Assembly (NCBI GenBank): GCA_024195265.1
Contig: JAJLRJ010000008.1
Coordinates: 28,282,932-28,346,931, forward strand
Direction of reading: 5' to 3'
Length of the DNA: 64,000 nt
Source: Dendrophyllia cribrosa
Taxonomy: Eukaryota > Cnidaria > Anthozoa > Scleractinia > Dendrophylliidae
Part shown: positions 48,919 through 62,100 of the stretch, piece after piece
Layout: every line of letters starts with the position of its first letter
Numbering within the stretch: position 1 is the first letter of the stretch
Notes under the pieces: generated by a model
What the model was told of the DNA's origin: nothing
Database searches by the model: none
The model's input: only the letters and a program-made list of their open reading frames with translations
Position numbers and translations under genes: made by a program

Positions 48919-51900
48919 TTAACGCTTGGTGCGTCTCACAGCCCTTTTGATCTTTCTCTGGGCTATTGCCGAGTTATCTCCTCCAGAGCCCGCTGTAAAA
49001 AGGTTGTTCCCCTGGGGGGCGACACATCCGCCTCCAAAGTTGAACATTCCAGGGCTTCCAATACTGTTGTTAGTCGCGGCGGCACCAAAGTTAAATCCAC
49101 CGGAAGCGGGTGCTATAGATCGATACAACACACAAGTTAGTATCTAGAACGATCTTTACTACACAATTTGGAGGTTGTTCACTGTATATCAAAACGTGAT
49201 CAGTTTTTCAATCTCATAACATTCTGGAACGAGGAAGAGTGTTTCACCAGCGGAAGTGATTTCTCTTGTGTTCTCGTCATGAATTATTAATGAGTTTTAG
49301 AAAGTCAAATACCAACAAGGACTTTTGCGGAATTAAGCTCCGTGGCTGAGCGAGAGATGCCCTGCTACTAACCGAAATCTTTTACATCAATCGCATCAGA
49401 ACTGCATTCAGATACAAGATGTTTCATTGCTGATCTTGACTCATTCAGTTACAGTTAGAACTCAAAGCTCTTACTAAAAGACTAACTGTCATATACGAGT
49501 TGCAGACAACTCAATTTTCCCTGCGTAAGCCACCAACTAGAGGAAATTCTAATTCTAAAATTCTAAATTCCTATTGTACACAACTGTTCTTTAATGGTAG
49601 ATACGGTATGTATTCTATTGTGTTACGATTACAAGGATATAAGGGTCTTACTAACAAGTCCGCGAACTCACCATTGGCCGCTGGGGCAGGGTTTGCTCCA
49701 AATGCAGTGGTTCCTCCTCCACTGGGTGCAAACGCAAAGGTGTTTGGGACTGTATTAGTCTGTGCAGTAGCACTGAAATTGAAGCCTCCCGCAGAAGGAA
49801 CATTTGGAGCTCCAAAGGCGAATCCTGCCGTGGGTCCAGTGGGGCCAAATGTGACTCCAGCTGCAGCATTGGCTGAAAATACAGGGAAGATGTTTCATTT
49901 GTGGGGAGGGAAAACAAATAAAAAGACAACTTAGCCACTCTGAGAGGGCCTGCTACACAATGTCTAAGGTGGAACTTGATTAAAAAAATGTTTCAGTGTT
50001 CTCAAAGGGATGATTACTACATACTGTTTACATTGTTTCTTTTCCTTAAATAAACTTGTTGTTTTTTGTTGTAATGAAAACTGTTAAGCAAAGTCTGCAT
50101 TGATTTACAGCTTCATGTTACCTGGTGAGGCAAAAAAATTTGTTGCACTGTTGTTCCCATCAGCTTCCATTGTTTCTTCCGAAGGAGTTGGTGTAGAGTT
50201 GGACGACGGGGCAAACATAAATGGCTGAGAATGAAAAGAAATTGCATTTAATCAATTATGTAGTTAATTGAACAAGCCCCGCTCCCGAATAAGCGCCGTC
50301 CCCGAATAAGAGCCACACTTTTAAGCAAAAATATTATTCAGCGCTGCCCCCGAATCGTTCTTAGACTTCTTATATGCTCTTGTTATCGTTTTTCAAGAAA
50401 ACAAAGAAACAGAAAGATTACTATTAACAAAAAAGTAGCAGCAGTAACAGCATATGAGTCAAAAGCTCCAAACAAGTAGCAAATAGAATATTGAGATATT
50501 TCCCTCACAAAATATGTACTCCAAACGAAGCAAAAAAAAAAAGACTAATGATCCATTTATCCTTTTAAGAAATATTTCAGAACTTTCTGAGGGGGAGTGC
50601 AATTTCAGGTGGTTGTACTGGAGTCAAACAGTGATAAAAAATAAACAACAACTTCAGAGTGCGCATGTTATTAAAAGGCGCAGTAAGAAACAACACATTC
50701 CAATTATAATGCTCACCGTAGCTGATGCCTGTTGGTTAGAAGATGTCAGTACAGCAAATGCAGGGAACGTTGATTCTTGTTTAGGTGCCGATCCACCAAA
50801 ACTAAATGTTCCAGGAGGGTTTGATGGAGCAAATGAAAATCCTTGGGCTGTGGAGCCAACACTGAATGCAAATGGTTTTGCTGTTTCTGAACTTGAACTC
50901 GCTGGTGTGGATGTGATGCCAAATGTCTGTTGTGCTGGTTGAGCAGTGGAAGTCACCAAGGCAGTGTTGGCCGCACCAAGTTGAAATAATGGTGCTGAAG
51001 TGCTTGATGCTGCTTGTTCAGGTTTCAAGGACCCTGTAGCACTTTGTGCAAATTGAAATGTTGTTACAGCAGAAGCAGCAGCAGCAGTTGCTGCTGTGCT
51101 CACAGCATTTAAACCAAAACTAAAAGGGGCTGCAGGGGTCGCTGCTGGAGCGTTTGCCAAGAAACTGAAGGGAGCAGCAGCTGTGGTTGTTGCAGGTGCA
51201 GCAGTGTTTGCAGGAAGAGTAAACGGGGATGAAGCCAGTGCTACTGTACCGGCTGCTTGAGATGACGTAGCAGTGGCTGAGCTTGATGTTGCTCCAAATT
51301 GAAATGGAATGGTGGATGATGCAGCTCCTCCAAGGCCTTGAGCCAATGCACCAGAGCCAGCTGCTGATGATGCTGGAGTTGAAGATCCAAAAGGATATGG
51401 GGGAGGTGCTGCTTTTGGTGCAGCAAATGCAAATCCTGAACCTATTAACAAAACACCACAACAAAATTAGGCTTAAAGCAAACTGAAACACTCTCATACT
51501 TAGGGGTAAAACATCAAACCTTCAATCACGTAATTAATGCAGATCTAACTATTAAGTGCTATTATTACATGGCTAAAATAGTTAAGAGGGCCGATTACTG
51601 AAATCAACCTATCAGAATGCTTACTTGTCTATCCAATAAATTATAAGTATCAGAGAGTTCTTAGAAATCTCTTAACCAATCTTGCTTGGGACGATACTGG
51701 GAGAGTATCACCCCTCTGTCTTTTGTGTATGGAGCTCACGCTTGGTTAAGAAGATATATAGACAAAATCCTTAACTGCACCCGTTCAAATGGATACTACC
51801 AGCTAAGGTCTTGAGAATTTTTGTCTTGAGTTTGGGTGTTCTTGCAAGGAAAACGTTTAACTCTATTTCTGAAGAATGAAGCAACTGTAAGTGTCCCTAC

Positions 51901-53090
51901 ATGTGTGTTAAGGTCACCTTCTATCACCTAATGGTTCAACTGTAAGTGTCCCTACATGTGTGTTAAGGTTGCCTTCTATCACCTAATGGTTCAACTGTAA
52001 GTGTCCCTACATGTGTGTTAAGGTCGCCTTCTATCACCTAATGGTTCAACTCTATGAATTATTTCTTCAGGAAGAAAATAATACAAACCTGTCTGTGGTT
52101 TAGTTGTAGAAGAACCTGAGACACTCTGAGATGGAGCAAATAGATTCACATTTGGAGGAGAGGCAAAATCATCTGCAAAATATCATAATCTGAGATCCAG
52201 TTCAACATATGTTACATCACAGAAGTTAAATATGATTCATTGCATTATTTTAAACCACACATACAATAACAGTTAACTCACTCTCTGAATGAACACCCCT
52301 CTACAATGGACACCTAAAGTTTGTCCCTATACCAGTTCAATCACTCATTTTATTCTGTATTATAAAATGCTCAAGGAAATGCGTGTGCTATGATTGGTTG
52401 AACCGAGTTCATTATAACCGTTTATATTTTACAAAAGAAATAAAAAAACTTGTTCCTCGTGCATTGTTGAGTTATATATGCACTTGGTAATTTTTAAGAA
52501 CACTCGAGAAGTGCGAGAAGCACTCGCCTTTGGCTCGTGCTTCTCTGCACTTCTATCGTGTTCTTAAAAATTCCCGCGTGCTTTTAACTCAATAATGCAC
52601 TCGGCGCGTTTTTTATTTCTTTAACAACATACAGTTGAACCTCCGTGTGCGACCAATGCTCGTAAGCAACCACCTCTCATAAGCGGCCTCTTTTCCAAAA
52701 TACCAAATCACTATAGTCGAAACCTCTTGTAAGTGACCCTGTAATCACTATAGTCAAAACCTCTTGTAAGTGACCTTGTAATCACTATAGTCAAAACCTC
52801 TCATATATTTTGGGTGGGTATGTGCCGCCCTGATTTCCAAATCTGGACCCTGTTTTAGAAAGAATTTGCACAAAAAATGATACCTGTTCTAGAAATAGGT
52901 CAATTTTTAATACCCGTTTCTTGAAAAAATGGCTGCTGATAATCTAAAGCTTTCGTGCGTTCAAAATATTATACCCCGTTCTAGGAAACGTCTCTAAAAT
53001 GGATACCCCGTTCTAGATCAGGAGTCCCAAAATCACGACCCCATTGGGCGGCACATACCCATATAGGTATTTTGGGGGAGTACCCCCCCC

Positions 53091-53137
<47 letters not shown>

Positions 53138-56100
53138 ACCCCCCCCCCCCCCCCCCCCCCCCCCCGGGCCTAGTGCTACCTGACACTCAAATATCAGCTT
53201 TTACAACTTGCATTTTTCTGACCTTTCTTTTCTTCGGCTGTTGGTACTTTGAGGAGGCCTGATTTAGCTGCATCAGCAATACTCATTCCAGATCGTGTCT
53301 GGCTGGATGACTGTTCAGCCGTCGTTCTTGCTGGCTCCTTCATCTCAGGCACCTTGAGTAATCCACTTGCTGCCGCTGCTGCTATTGAGTTTGGTTGATC
53401 TTCAAAAGATTGAAAAAAAATGTGAATTTCACTACTTCCACTGCTTCCAGATCAAATTGAAATTTGGAAATGTTGGCTTTGGTGGAGCGAGGAAAAACTG
53501 GAGTACCCTGAAAAAAAATGCCTTTGGAGCAAGGACAAGAACGAACAACAAAGTCAACCCACATATGGCATGGCCTCAGAGAATCAAACCTGGGCAAAAT
53601 TGGTGGGAGGCGTGTGCTCTCAGCACTACACCATCCCTGCTATGCTAGGACACAACAATTTATTAATTTATTAATCACTGCAAGGACTAACACAAAATTC
53701 AATAATATACATTAACCCACTGACACCTCAAACAATCAAAACTGCCTATGACTACTAGACCATGGTCCTAGCATTTGTGACATCATCCCTCTTTACGACA
53801 AAAGATGTCTTTTATAACTAACTTGCGCAGAAGGAAGAAATCTTTCAAAAAGTGTCCAAATGAGAGAGAACTTGTGAATTGGACCAGAGTTACACAAAAA
53901 AAGAAAGGAATAATAAGAACAAAAAAGAATGGGAAGTTAAACAAAGAAAAAGAATTTGCTTTGTCACATGCCCGAAACCAAAAGTTGATATATTCGACCC
54001 AGAAAGGTTTTCATATTGCAAATAACGTTGTGGACAGTTTGCTTGCAATTTGCCTCCACAGCAGTCAGCATAAGTGGCTCCAAATTACAATTTTCTACTA
54101 CATTTGACTTACTGACTGAATGACAAATGGAAATCTGAGAATATTAACCCATTCACTCCTACACCAGCCGAAACCGCCCGTGACGTAACCACGGCCCTCT
54201 AACATTTGTGACATCATCCCTATTAAGATAAAAGATGTCTTTTGTTCCTAACTCAAGCAGAAGGAAGAAATCTTTCAAAAAGTGCCCAAATGAGAGAGCT
54301 CTAATGAACTGGGCCAGATTTACAAGCAAAAAACCTGTCAGATTTGACTGGCAAAATCAAAGGAAAATCTGGCCTTCCAACCACTTGCCACTTTTATTTA
54401 AAAATTTCACTTTCTTCGGCATTAATTTTTTCTGGGAAACTTTTACTTCATAAATAAAGTCTAGTGAAAGGCCAACAATGAGGGGAAAAAAATGGAATAA
54501 GAACAAAAAGAAAGGGGAGTAGAACAAAGAAAAAGAAAAGTCAAGCTTCTGGTATTTTTCAAAATTTTACTTTCTGTGCATGCCCGAATTCGATTTAGTT
54601 GACCCCAAACAAAGCTTAGTTTTCATGTTACAAACAACGTTTTGGACAGTTTGCAAGCAATTTGGCTCCACAGCAATAAAAAAACGGCATTAATGACTTC
54701 AAATTGCCGTTTTCTGCAAATTCTGTAGGAGTCAATGGGTTAAAGGGACACTGTCACCTATTTTTAGTATCACTTTGAAAAGCCAAAACACATATTTGTT
54801 TCAATGGAAACCTTAAAATAATGGTCCAGTTTTGTTAATAAATACTCTACCAGTGCACAGAAACTAGTATTTGTTATCTTTGGCTGCGGATGGAAATGGA
54901 TTGCAACTTGAAAAAATTGGCCAATTTTTTCAAGTTCCTCCCAAGTGTCATGGAAAAATCACAGAAAAACTTTAATTATGGTTTGTTCTTCCATAAAGAA
55001 ATCACTTGATATTATCTTCTTGGTGTTCTAAAAGCAATTTTATGATTGAGCAAAGGTACTTTGTCATATATTTAGTGTGTTTTGACCAAAACACAGCAAA
55101 ATCTGCGTGACAATGCCCCTTTAACTCTGAAAACAAGAACAAATTAGTTTTTTTTGTTATCATAATTATTTTCACCAATAGCACAGCTCCTTTATTTGAT
55201 ATATAAACCACACAAAACCAACAATTCCTTAATTCATACTGACAGGGGCAAGCTCTTGAATCTATTTACCATGGCCAATTTAACATTATCAACTCATTGA
55301 TAAAAGTTTCACTTCCCCACCAATGAAGCACCATAGTTTCCAAGAAACTACTGTAACTCCTTTACAGGGATGTAGCTAAGAGCAGGCTACCGGCTAATTT
55401 CATCACCTGAAAGAGAACTTATCAGCGGCTGAAATTTCACTAGAAAACAAAGACTTTGGGAGATTTTGAAGGTGAACAAGCCAGAAAAACCAGCTGAACT
55501 TGTTAATGAGCCTGCTAAGTGTTTTCTTAGCTACACCCCTGCCTTTATCTATATCTAAATCTTTTTTAACCCGTGAATACGCGCAAGCGTAATGAATGAG
55601 TAATCAGTAACGGTGGCTTATTCACTCACTCACTCAAGAGGTCACTCTTTCCATCAGCTGTAAACTTAGTGATGTAATGCCTCGTTATGAATGCGTTTCG
55701 TAACAAGAACAACGTGAATCCAGCAATAACAAATTTGTTGTAAACGAATATAAACAACAATAAGCTAACAGATGTTTTGCATTTGGAGTCTTTAATGCAA
55801 CATTAAAATCGCAAGTAAAAGGATTTTCAACCGAGACAAGCGTTTTGATGCGTATCTACACGCACCCTGAAATAATAAAATTTAAGAATTACAATGGCGT
55901 AGTCCGATATAGCTCAGTTGTGTAACCATTTCTCTTCCACCCCGGACGATACTGGTTAGAATCCTGGCGGTGATGCCTGTTTTTTTTTTTCTTCGAACAC
56001 GACATTGTGAAAGTGATGTACTGCTTTTTTCTTAGCGTTGAAGTCGTCCAATTAAAAAAAAAATTGTCGAACCGTGTTTATAAAAACAAGCTTACCGCAA

Positions 56101-59100
56101 TATTGCATTACATGTTAGCTTGTGGCACAAGGTTCAAGTGATCTTCTATGCAAATTCTATACACTTTCGGATTCCAGCGTTTGTAGATGTTTGCCACAAA
56201 CTTAATTTTTTTCTTTCGGACTGGACATTATGAAAGTGATTTCCTTTCTTTTTACGTTCGTCAAAAATCGAACTGCATCATTGTGAAAACATAAGCTTAC
56301 CGCATTACATTTCTTATTCACGGGTTGGCTCTTAGGAGCCTTTGATTTCTATAACTATAGAGCTCATACCTTTGTTAGTAGATGCTTGAGAATCCCCAAG
56401 TGTGATACCTCCAGTACTTGTTTTATCCTTGTCAGATGAGCTACCCACTCCAAAGCTGAACACTGGTCCCTTTGCACTGTCATCATTAACAGGTGCTGAA
56501 CCAAAACTAAACATTGGCGCAGAACTTGACTTTGTCTCTTCTGCCTTCGAGTCACTGGGCTGAGAAGATGCACCAAACCTAAATGTGGTGTCAAGTTTAC
56601 TTGTACCCTCTGCTTGGTTGGAGTCAGATTCGCTGTTCTGGTTTGCAGTACTTGAACCAAACACAAAAGGCACAGTTGATTCACCTGTTGTTTTTGTATC
56701 CACCCCAAATTTGATTGAAGATCCCGAACTAAAATTTGCACCTGACGAATTATTCACTCCAAATTTAAATGGTGAGGAAGAAAAGGTTGAGCCGCCAGGT
56801 AATGAAACCCCCCCAGTTGTACTTGTTGCAGTTGACTTTGCTCCTGGTTTTGGTGTTTGACAAGCTACGCAAGTCGAATCTTCACCTTTATTTGTTACCA
56901 TGCAAGTGTCACAATCCCATGATCCAGAAGGAGGAGCAAATTTTGCCGCTAAACTATTGTCAGGTGTGGCATTTGTTGGAACACCAAATGATGGAGTCAC
57001 TGTTGTTTTCGCAGTGCTAGGGGCACCTGGTTTGGGTGACTGGCAAGCAACACAATTGCTGTATGTTGATTTGTTCAGAAGCATGCAAGTATCGCAACTC
57101 CATGAATCTGAAGCCGGAGCAAACTTCTTCATTAAATCAGTGTCTGAGTTTACAACCAGTTTTGATGATACCATTGCTGGTTTAGAGCCAGGTTTAGAAG
57201 TCTCACAAGCAACACACTTTGTTCTGCTTGCATCATTGCTAAGCATACAAGAATCACAATCCCATGAGCCTGCTGCAGGGGCGAATTTCTGTATCAAATC
57301 ATTATTTGTGGATGCTGGTTTCTTGGGCACTGGTTTTCCAGTGGAAGGTTTTGATGATTGACATGCAACACACTTTGTATCTGTCCCTTTGTTGGACACT
57401 AAGCACATTTCGCACTCCCAGGAACCAGGTAATGGTGCAAATTTATTGAATAGATTATTATTGGGCTCCACAGGTTTGTCTGTCTGTTTTGCCTGCCAAG
57501 TACAATGGTTATATTGATTTCATTAGTAAGGGAATAGTTATACAACTAAATGCATTGTTGAGCTGCAGTGGACTCCCTGTTAGGCAGATGCCTCTCTAAT
57601 GCAGGCAAAAGTGCTCGGCTGATCCAGGCTGAATTTCACTTGTTTGTCTGTAACTTAACTTTCTCTAAGATGGACAGGTCTCAAAAGCAGACAGCTGGAG
57701 CTGGCCCCGAGGGTGTCCAGCTTAGAGAGAATTATTTTTTTACTGTATATAAGAATAAGGGAGAAGAAGAGAAGTGGTCAAGGCCCTTTCCATTTGCCAG
57801 AGTTCACTGGCCAGACCAGGCAGTTCATCAAAATGATAAATACCATACAATGTAGAATGCTCTTGAAAAGCCCATCAGTTTGATAACAAAACATTATACC
57901 GGATATACCCCCTTCTATATATATGCATATCACAGCTCCACAATGGAAATTATGTAAAAAAAGTTACACTACATTGACTAAACACAACAGATCACTGTCA
58001 CAGTACGTTTGCTTGTCAGCCCAAACAGCCTTACAACATTGTATAAGCTCAGGGTTTTCAAGAGGCATTTTATGGAACATCATTTTTTGAACTAACCAGT
58101 ACGACATCTGTTCTGAGAGACGGTAAGTGGCCTTAAACAAGAGAAGGCAAAGTTATCTTCAAACTATTACTCCATCTATTTACTTCAAACTCTTAACAAC
58201 ACAAGTTATAGCCATAAGCCCATCACATACCTCTACAATGAAACTTTTGCCTTGTTTATCTGTGGCAGATTTATTATCACTTCCTGTATCACTGAAACAC
58301 GATAATTTATTGAAAGTACAAATTAGAGATGCAAAGTTTTATTTAGCAATGACTTTTACAAGACTGCGGATTTTTTTTTAAACAAAAACAAAGTACAAAC
58401 TAGAAACAAATTAAAGAATTTTAGAAGTGGATTTATCCACTGTTGTTTTGTGAAAAATAAAAAGTAAATACCGGTATTCACCAAAAATCATTGTATTTAG
58501 ATTCACTTTACAAACCTATACTGCAATCATTTTTTTTAAATCTCTTTTTTAAAACTCTTTATTCATGACAAACAACACAAGGGACATAACTACTAATTAC
58601 AAGAATATACAACTACAAATTACGTAAGACATAACCTATTTTGTTACCAACAATTTACCACTGATTTCACTGTTACGCGACCCTTCGAATCAAAACTACT
58701 TTGAGCAATTTCAATTTACTCTGCCGTCAATCATACCTAGTAGGAGGAGTTTGTATACTCCTGCGTGATCACCAGCCTGCAATGGCGTCCGAAGAAACGA
58801 ACTCTTTCCATATAAGGTATGATTGACGGCAGGGTAAATCGAACTGCTCAAACTAGTTTTGATTCGAAGGGTCGCGTAACACTGAAAGAAATGGTAATCA
58901 TATAATCATACAAGAGTGTTAAACTGATTTGGCAATTCACTCACCTTTTGCTAACAGGTGCGGGCTGACTAAAGGAGAATGTAATCTACCAGAAAACAAA
59001 TCACAATGACTGATAAGAAATGAAACCTTGTCAGTAGGCCAAAAAAATCTTAAAATATTAATATTACACTTGGGCCATCAGCAGCCCACTATGAATTTCC

Positions 59101-62100
59101 ACTGAAATTCCTTTTTATTTTAAGAGTGTTTGTGTAAAAATTGACAAATGGAGAAGATTTTTATGGAAAAAAAAATTCATCATCACTGTTCACATCAATT
59201 CACATCAAGCACTGAATGAGTTAAAGCAGACATGGACAAAAAATAAATAAATAAATAAAAATAAATTAAATTAGGGGGTGCGCGGAATAAGGCCCTAAGT
59301 GACTTTTGATGTAATGTCAAATTCTCCCTGTGCTTTACAAGGGAATACAAGGCAATTTGGAATGAGAATCTAGCAGTTTATCAGAAGTCACTTATGGCTT
59401 TTTTCCAGGCATCCCCTGTAAATTTGCACTCCTTCCATCCATCAGCTGGAAACTTTTTTTGGTAATTCCACTGACCAGTGCATGAGGCTTGGGCATAAAA
59501 TGTGACCCTCCACAAGAAAACAGGGATAAAGGTGATGGCACGCTCACAACACGCTAACACAGCACGTTAAGTGTGTCCTAAGACACGCTTTATGTGCATA
59601 TTTAATTTGTTGAACAATGAAGGACACACTAGCTTTTGTTTTGGAGATGTTAACACGCTAAACCTTTTGTTTGGATCAGTGTGCTAGAACACGCTAGAGC
59701 AAAAAGAAGCACGCTAAAACACGCTAGAGCAAACAGAAACATGGCAGAGAGCTAAATAAACATGTTTGAAACTACTGATTTGGTATGCTCATTTCCTCTC
59801 GGAAAATCGCTTTGAAAAACAATTATAGTATATACAAAGAAAAACCATGGTAAGGATGGGTTGACAAAGTCAGTGAAAGTTTTAAAAAGTGTTGGCTGTT
59901 TAAAATTATACAGCCAACTGAATATTTATAAACACCGCGCCGCCGTTCGTATTTCAAAATCTATACAACAAATTTTATTCCAACCGACTTGGGAAGAAAA
60001 ACCCAAAGCTCAAGTCAGACAGGAAATATTGTATGTTTGAGCGATAAAATATAAGCGAAAAGGAGAGTAAAAACACTTTTGTTTTCAAAATAAAACAGAA
60101 AAACACATGGCATGCGTACTGAATCATGAGAATTTGCTTCGCTTCTTCCATACGCTTCAATCTCTTTGTGAAGTTAAAAACAATTCATATTTTGTTACTA
60201 CCATAAAAACCTGACTTAAACAATCTTTCTAATTTAAAACTACATTTGAATAGAGCAGTTTTCAATTGAGTGTCGAAAGTAATTACACAATTGCTTTGGT
60301 TTTGCATTGCTACGCTTTGTGATTGGCTAAAAAATCTCGCGCCACTTTCTCGTCCAATCAGAAGTAAAACCAAAACCAATCGTGACTTGCTCGCACGCGT
60401 TTTCCCGCGCTTGGCGCCGCCGACATGTAATTGCTTCGAGCTCTGATTGGTTCATTGGATTATTTACGACTGCTGTGATTGGTCAGAGTAATTACTTTGG
60501 TTTTACGACACTCAATTGAAAACTGCTCTAAGTAAAATACATTACTATATTGCACATGAAATTCATTAAAGAGCCATTTTAGTGGTGATTTGGTAGAGAT
60601 GAAACAAGGCTTGAAAAAACCTGAGTTGTCCAGATTTCGTGGTGTTGAGCTTTTTTTCGTTCCTTACTTCGTGGTCATCTTAGAACTACTAAAATATTCA
60701 ATACTTTTTCCTCTTCAGTTTTGAACCTCAAAATGTGATTTGGTAGCGACAAAAATAGCCGTGAAAGTAAGCTGTCCATATTTCGCGGAGCGCTTGTAGT
60801 TTCCTCAAAGTTTTCTTGCCGATTTGAGCGGCCGCGCGTACGCGCGTGGAGCTGAAAACCTCCTTCCATATACGGGCAAAAATTCAATCCGCGATTCTGA
60901 TTGGTCGGTTGGGAATTCTAATAATCCCCAGCATAGTTCTGAACATATAGGCAGGGATTCTGACAGGGTGCAGGGAAAAAAAACTAAAATTGTGCGGGAG
61001 TTTTTGGTCAAATTGTGCGGTAAATAACTTCGATTGTGCGGGAAATTGTGCGGGATTGCGCAATCCTGTGACCAACCAAATATTCAATTACCAGTGTTCT
61101 AGCCAGGCCAGAAAAATTTGACAGGGAGGATATTCTGCATCAATGAAAAATACAAATTAAGATGTTTTACTTTGGGGATTAAAATGTACCCAGCAATCGC
61201 CAATTTGCGGCTGTTTTTCCTCACCAAAGTTTATTTGTCTCAACAAAATCACATTGCGTGACACGATGAACTCGATCGGGTAAAACCGAAATACCACCTC
61301 AAAATAAAATGTTTCCGATCTGAGCGAGTTCCTTTATGAAAAATCCGTACATTTTATGTAGTGTAAATAATTTCCATTAAAGGTTCACACAATTTCTTCG
61401 AAAGTTTGCCGCAAAAACACAACCTCGAGATGTATGCAAATTGCGTGCTAAATGTAATTTGATTAGCATGTTTGTTTTTCATTTTCCTGAATGAAAGCGT
61501 CTTTCACTATGATTGAAAAAATCAAATCCAGTATTCTGATCAGAACTTAATAATTTGCTCCTATCAATCCGAAGTTCCAGCGCTTTAATAGTTTGTTTGT
61601 CGATTCGCAAACTTGATCAGTTCTTTGCGAAAATAATTCAGACAGAGTGACATTCATTTCGGCGCGACGGTACATTTCTTCGGTGTTTCTTCTTCGGTCC
61701 CCGACATATTAAACTGAAAGAGGAAGCGAAAGCGCTCGAAAAAATATCAACAGGCTGCTAAGAAAAACGACATAATGTCTGGAAAACGACAACTAAAAAG
61801 CTACGCGAAAAATTCTGTAGGAAGTCGGATAGAAGTAAAACTGAGACTAGTTCCCAGGATGGCAAAGAGAACGCCTTGTTGTTTTTATATATCGATCCGC
61901 TCGAGCTGTTCCAGGAAAGCGAGGGATTTCTCGATTGTTTGGAAGGAAAATGGACTGAAAATAGCCTAAAATGTTTCTCGAAATCTTGGTAATCAATAGA
62001 AATACCTGATTTAATTAAAATTTTAAGCAAATATTTCAGTATTGTGCGGATTTTTAGGAATTGTGCGGGTTTGACCGAATTGTGCGGTCCCGCACCCGCG

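Noticed and set aside
53044..53262. Poly-proline ORF across the poly(C) tract
   Set aside because: Produced by the C run; the flanking sequence is MITE and intron DNA.
55905..55976. Functional tRNA gene
   Set aside because: A- and B-box-like strings are present, but acceptor and anticodon stems do not pair; a SINE head is more likely.
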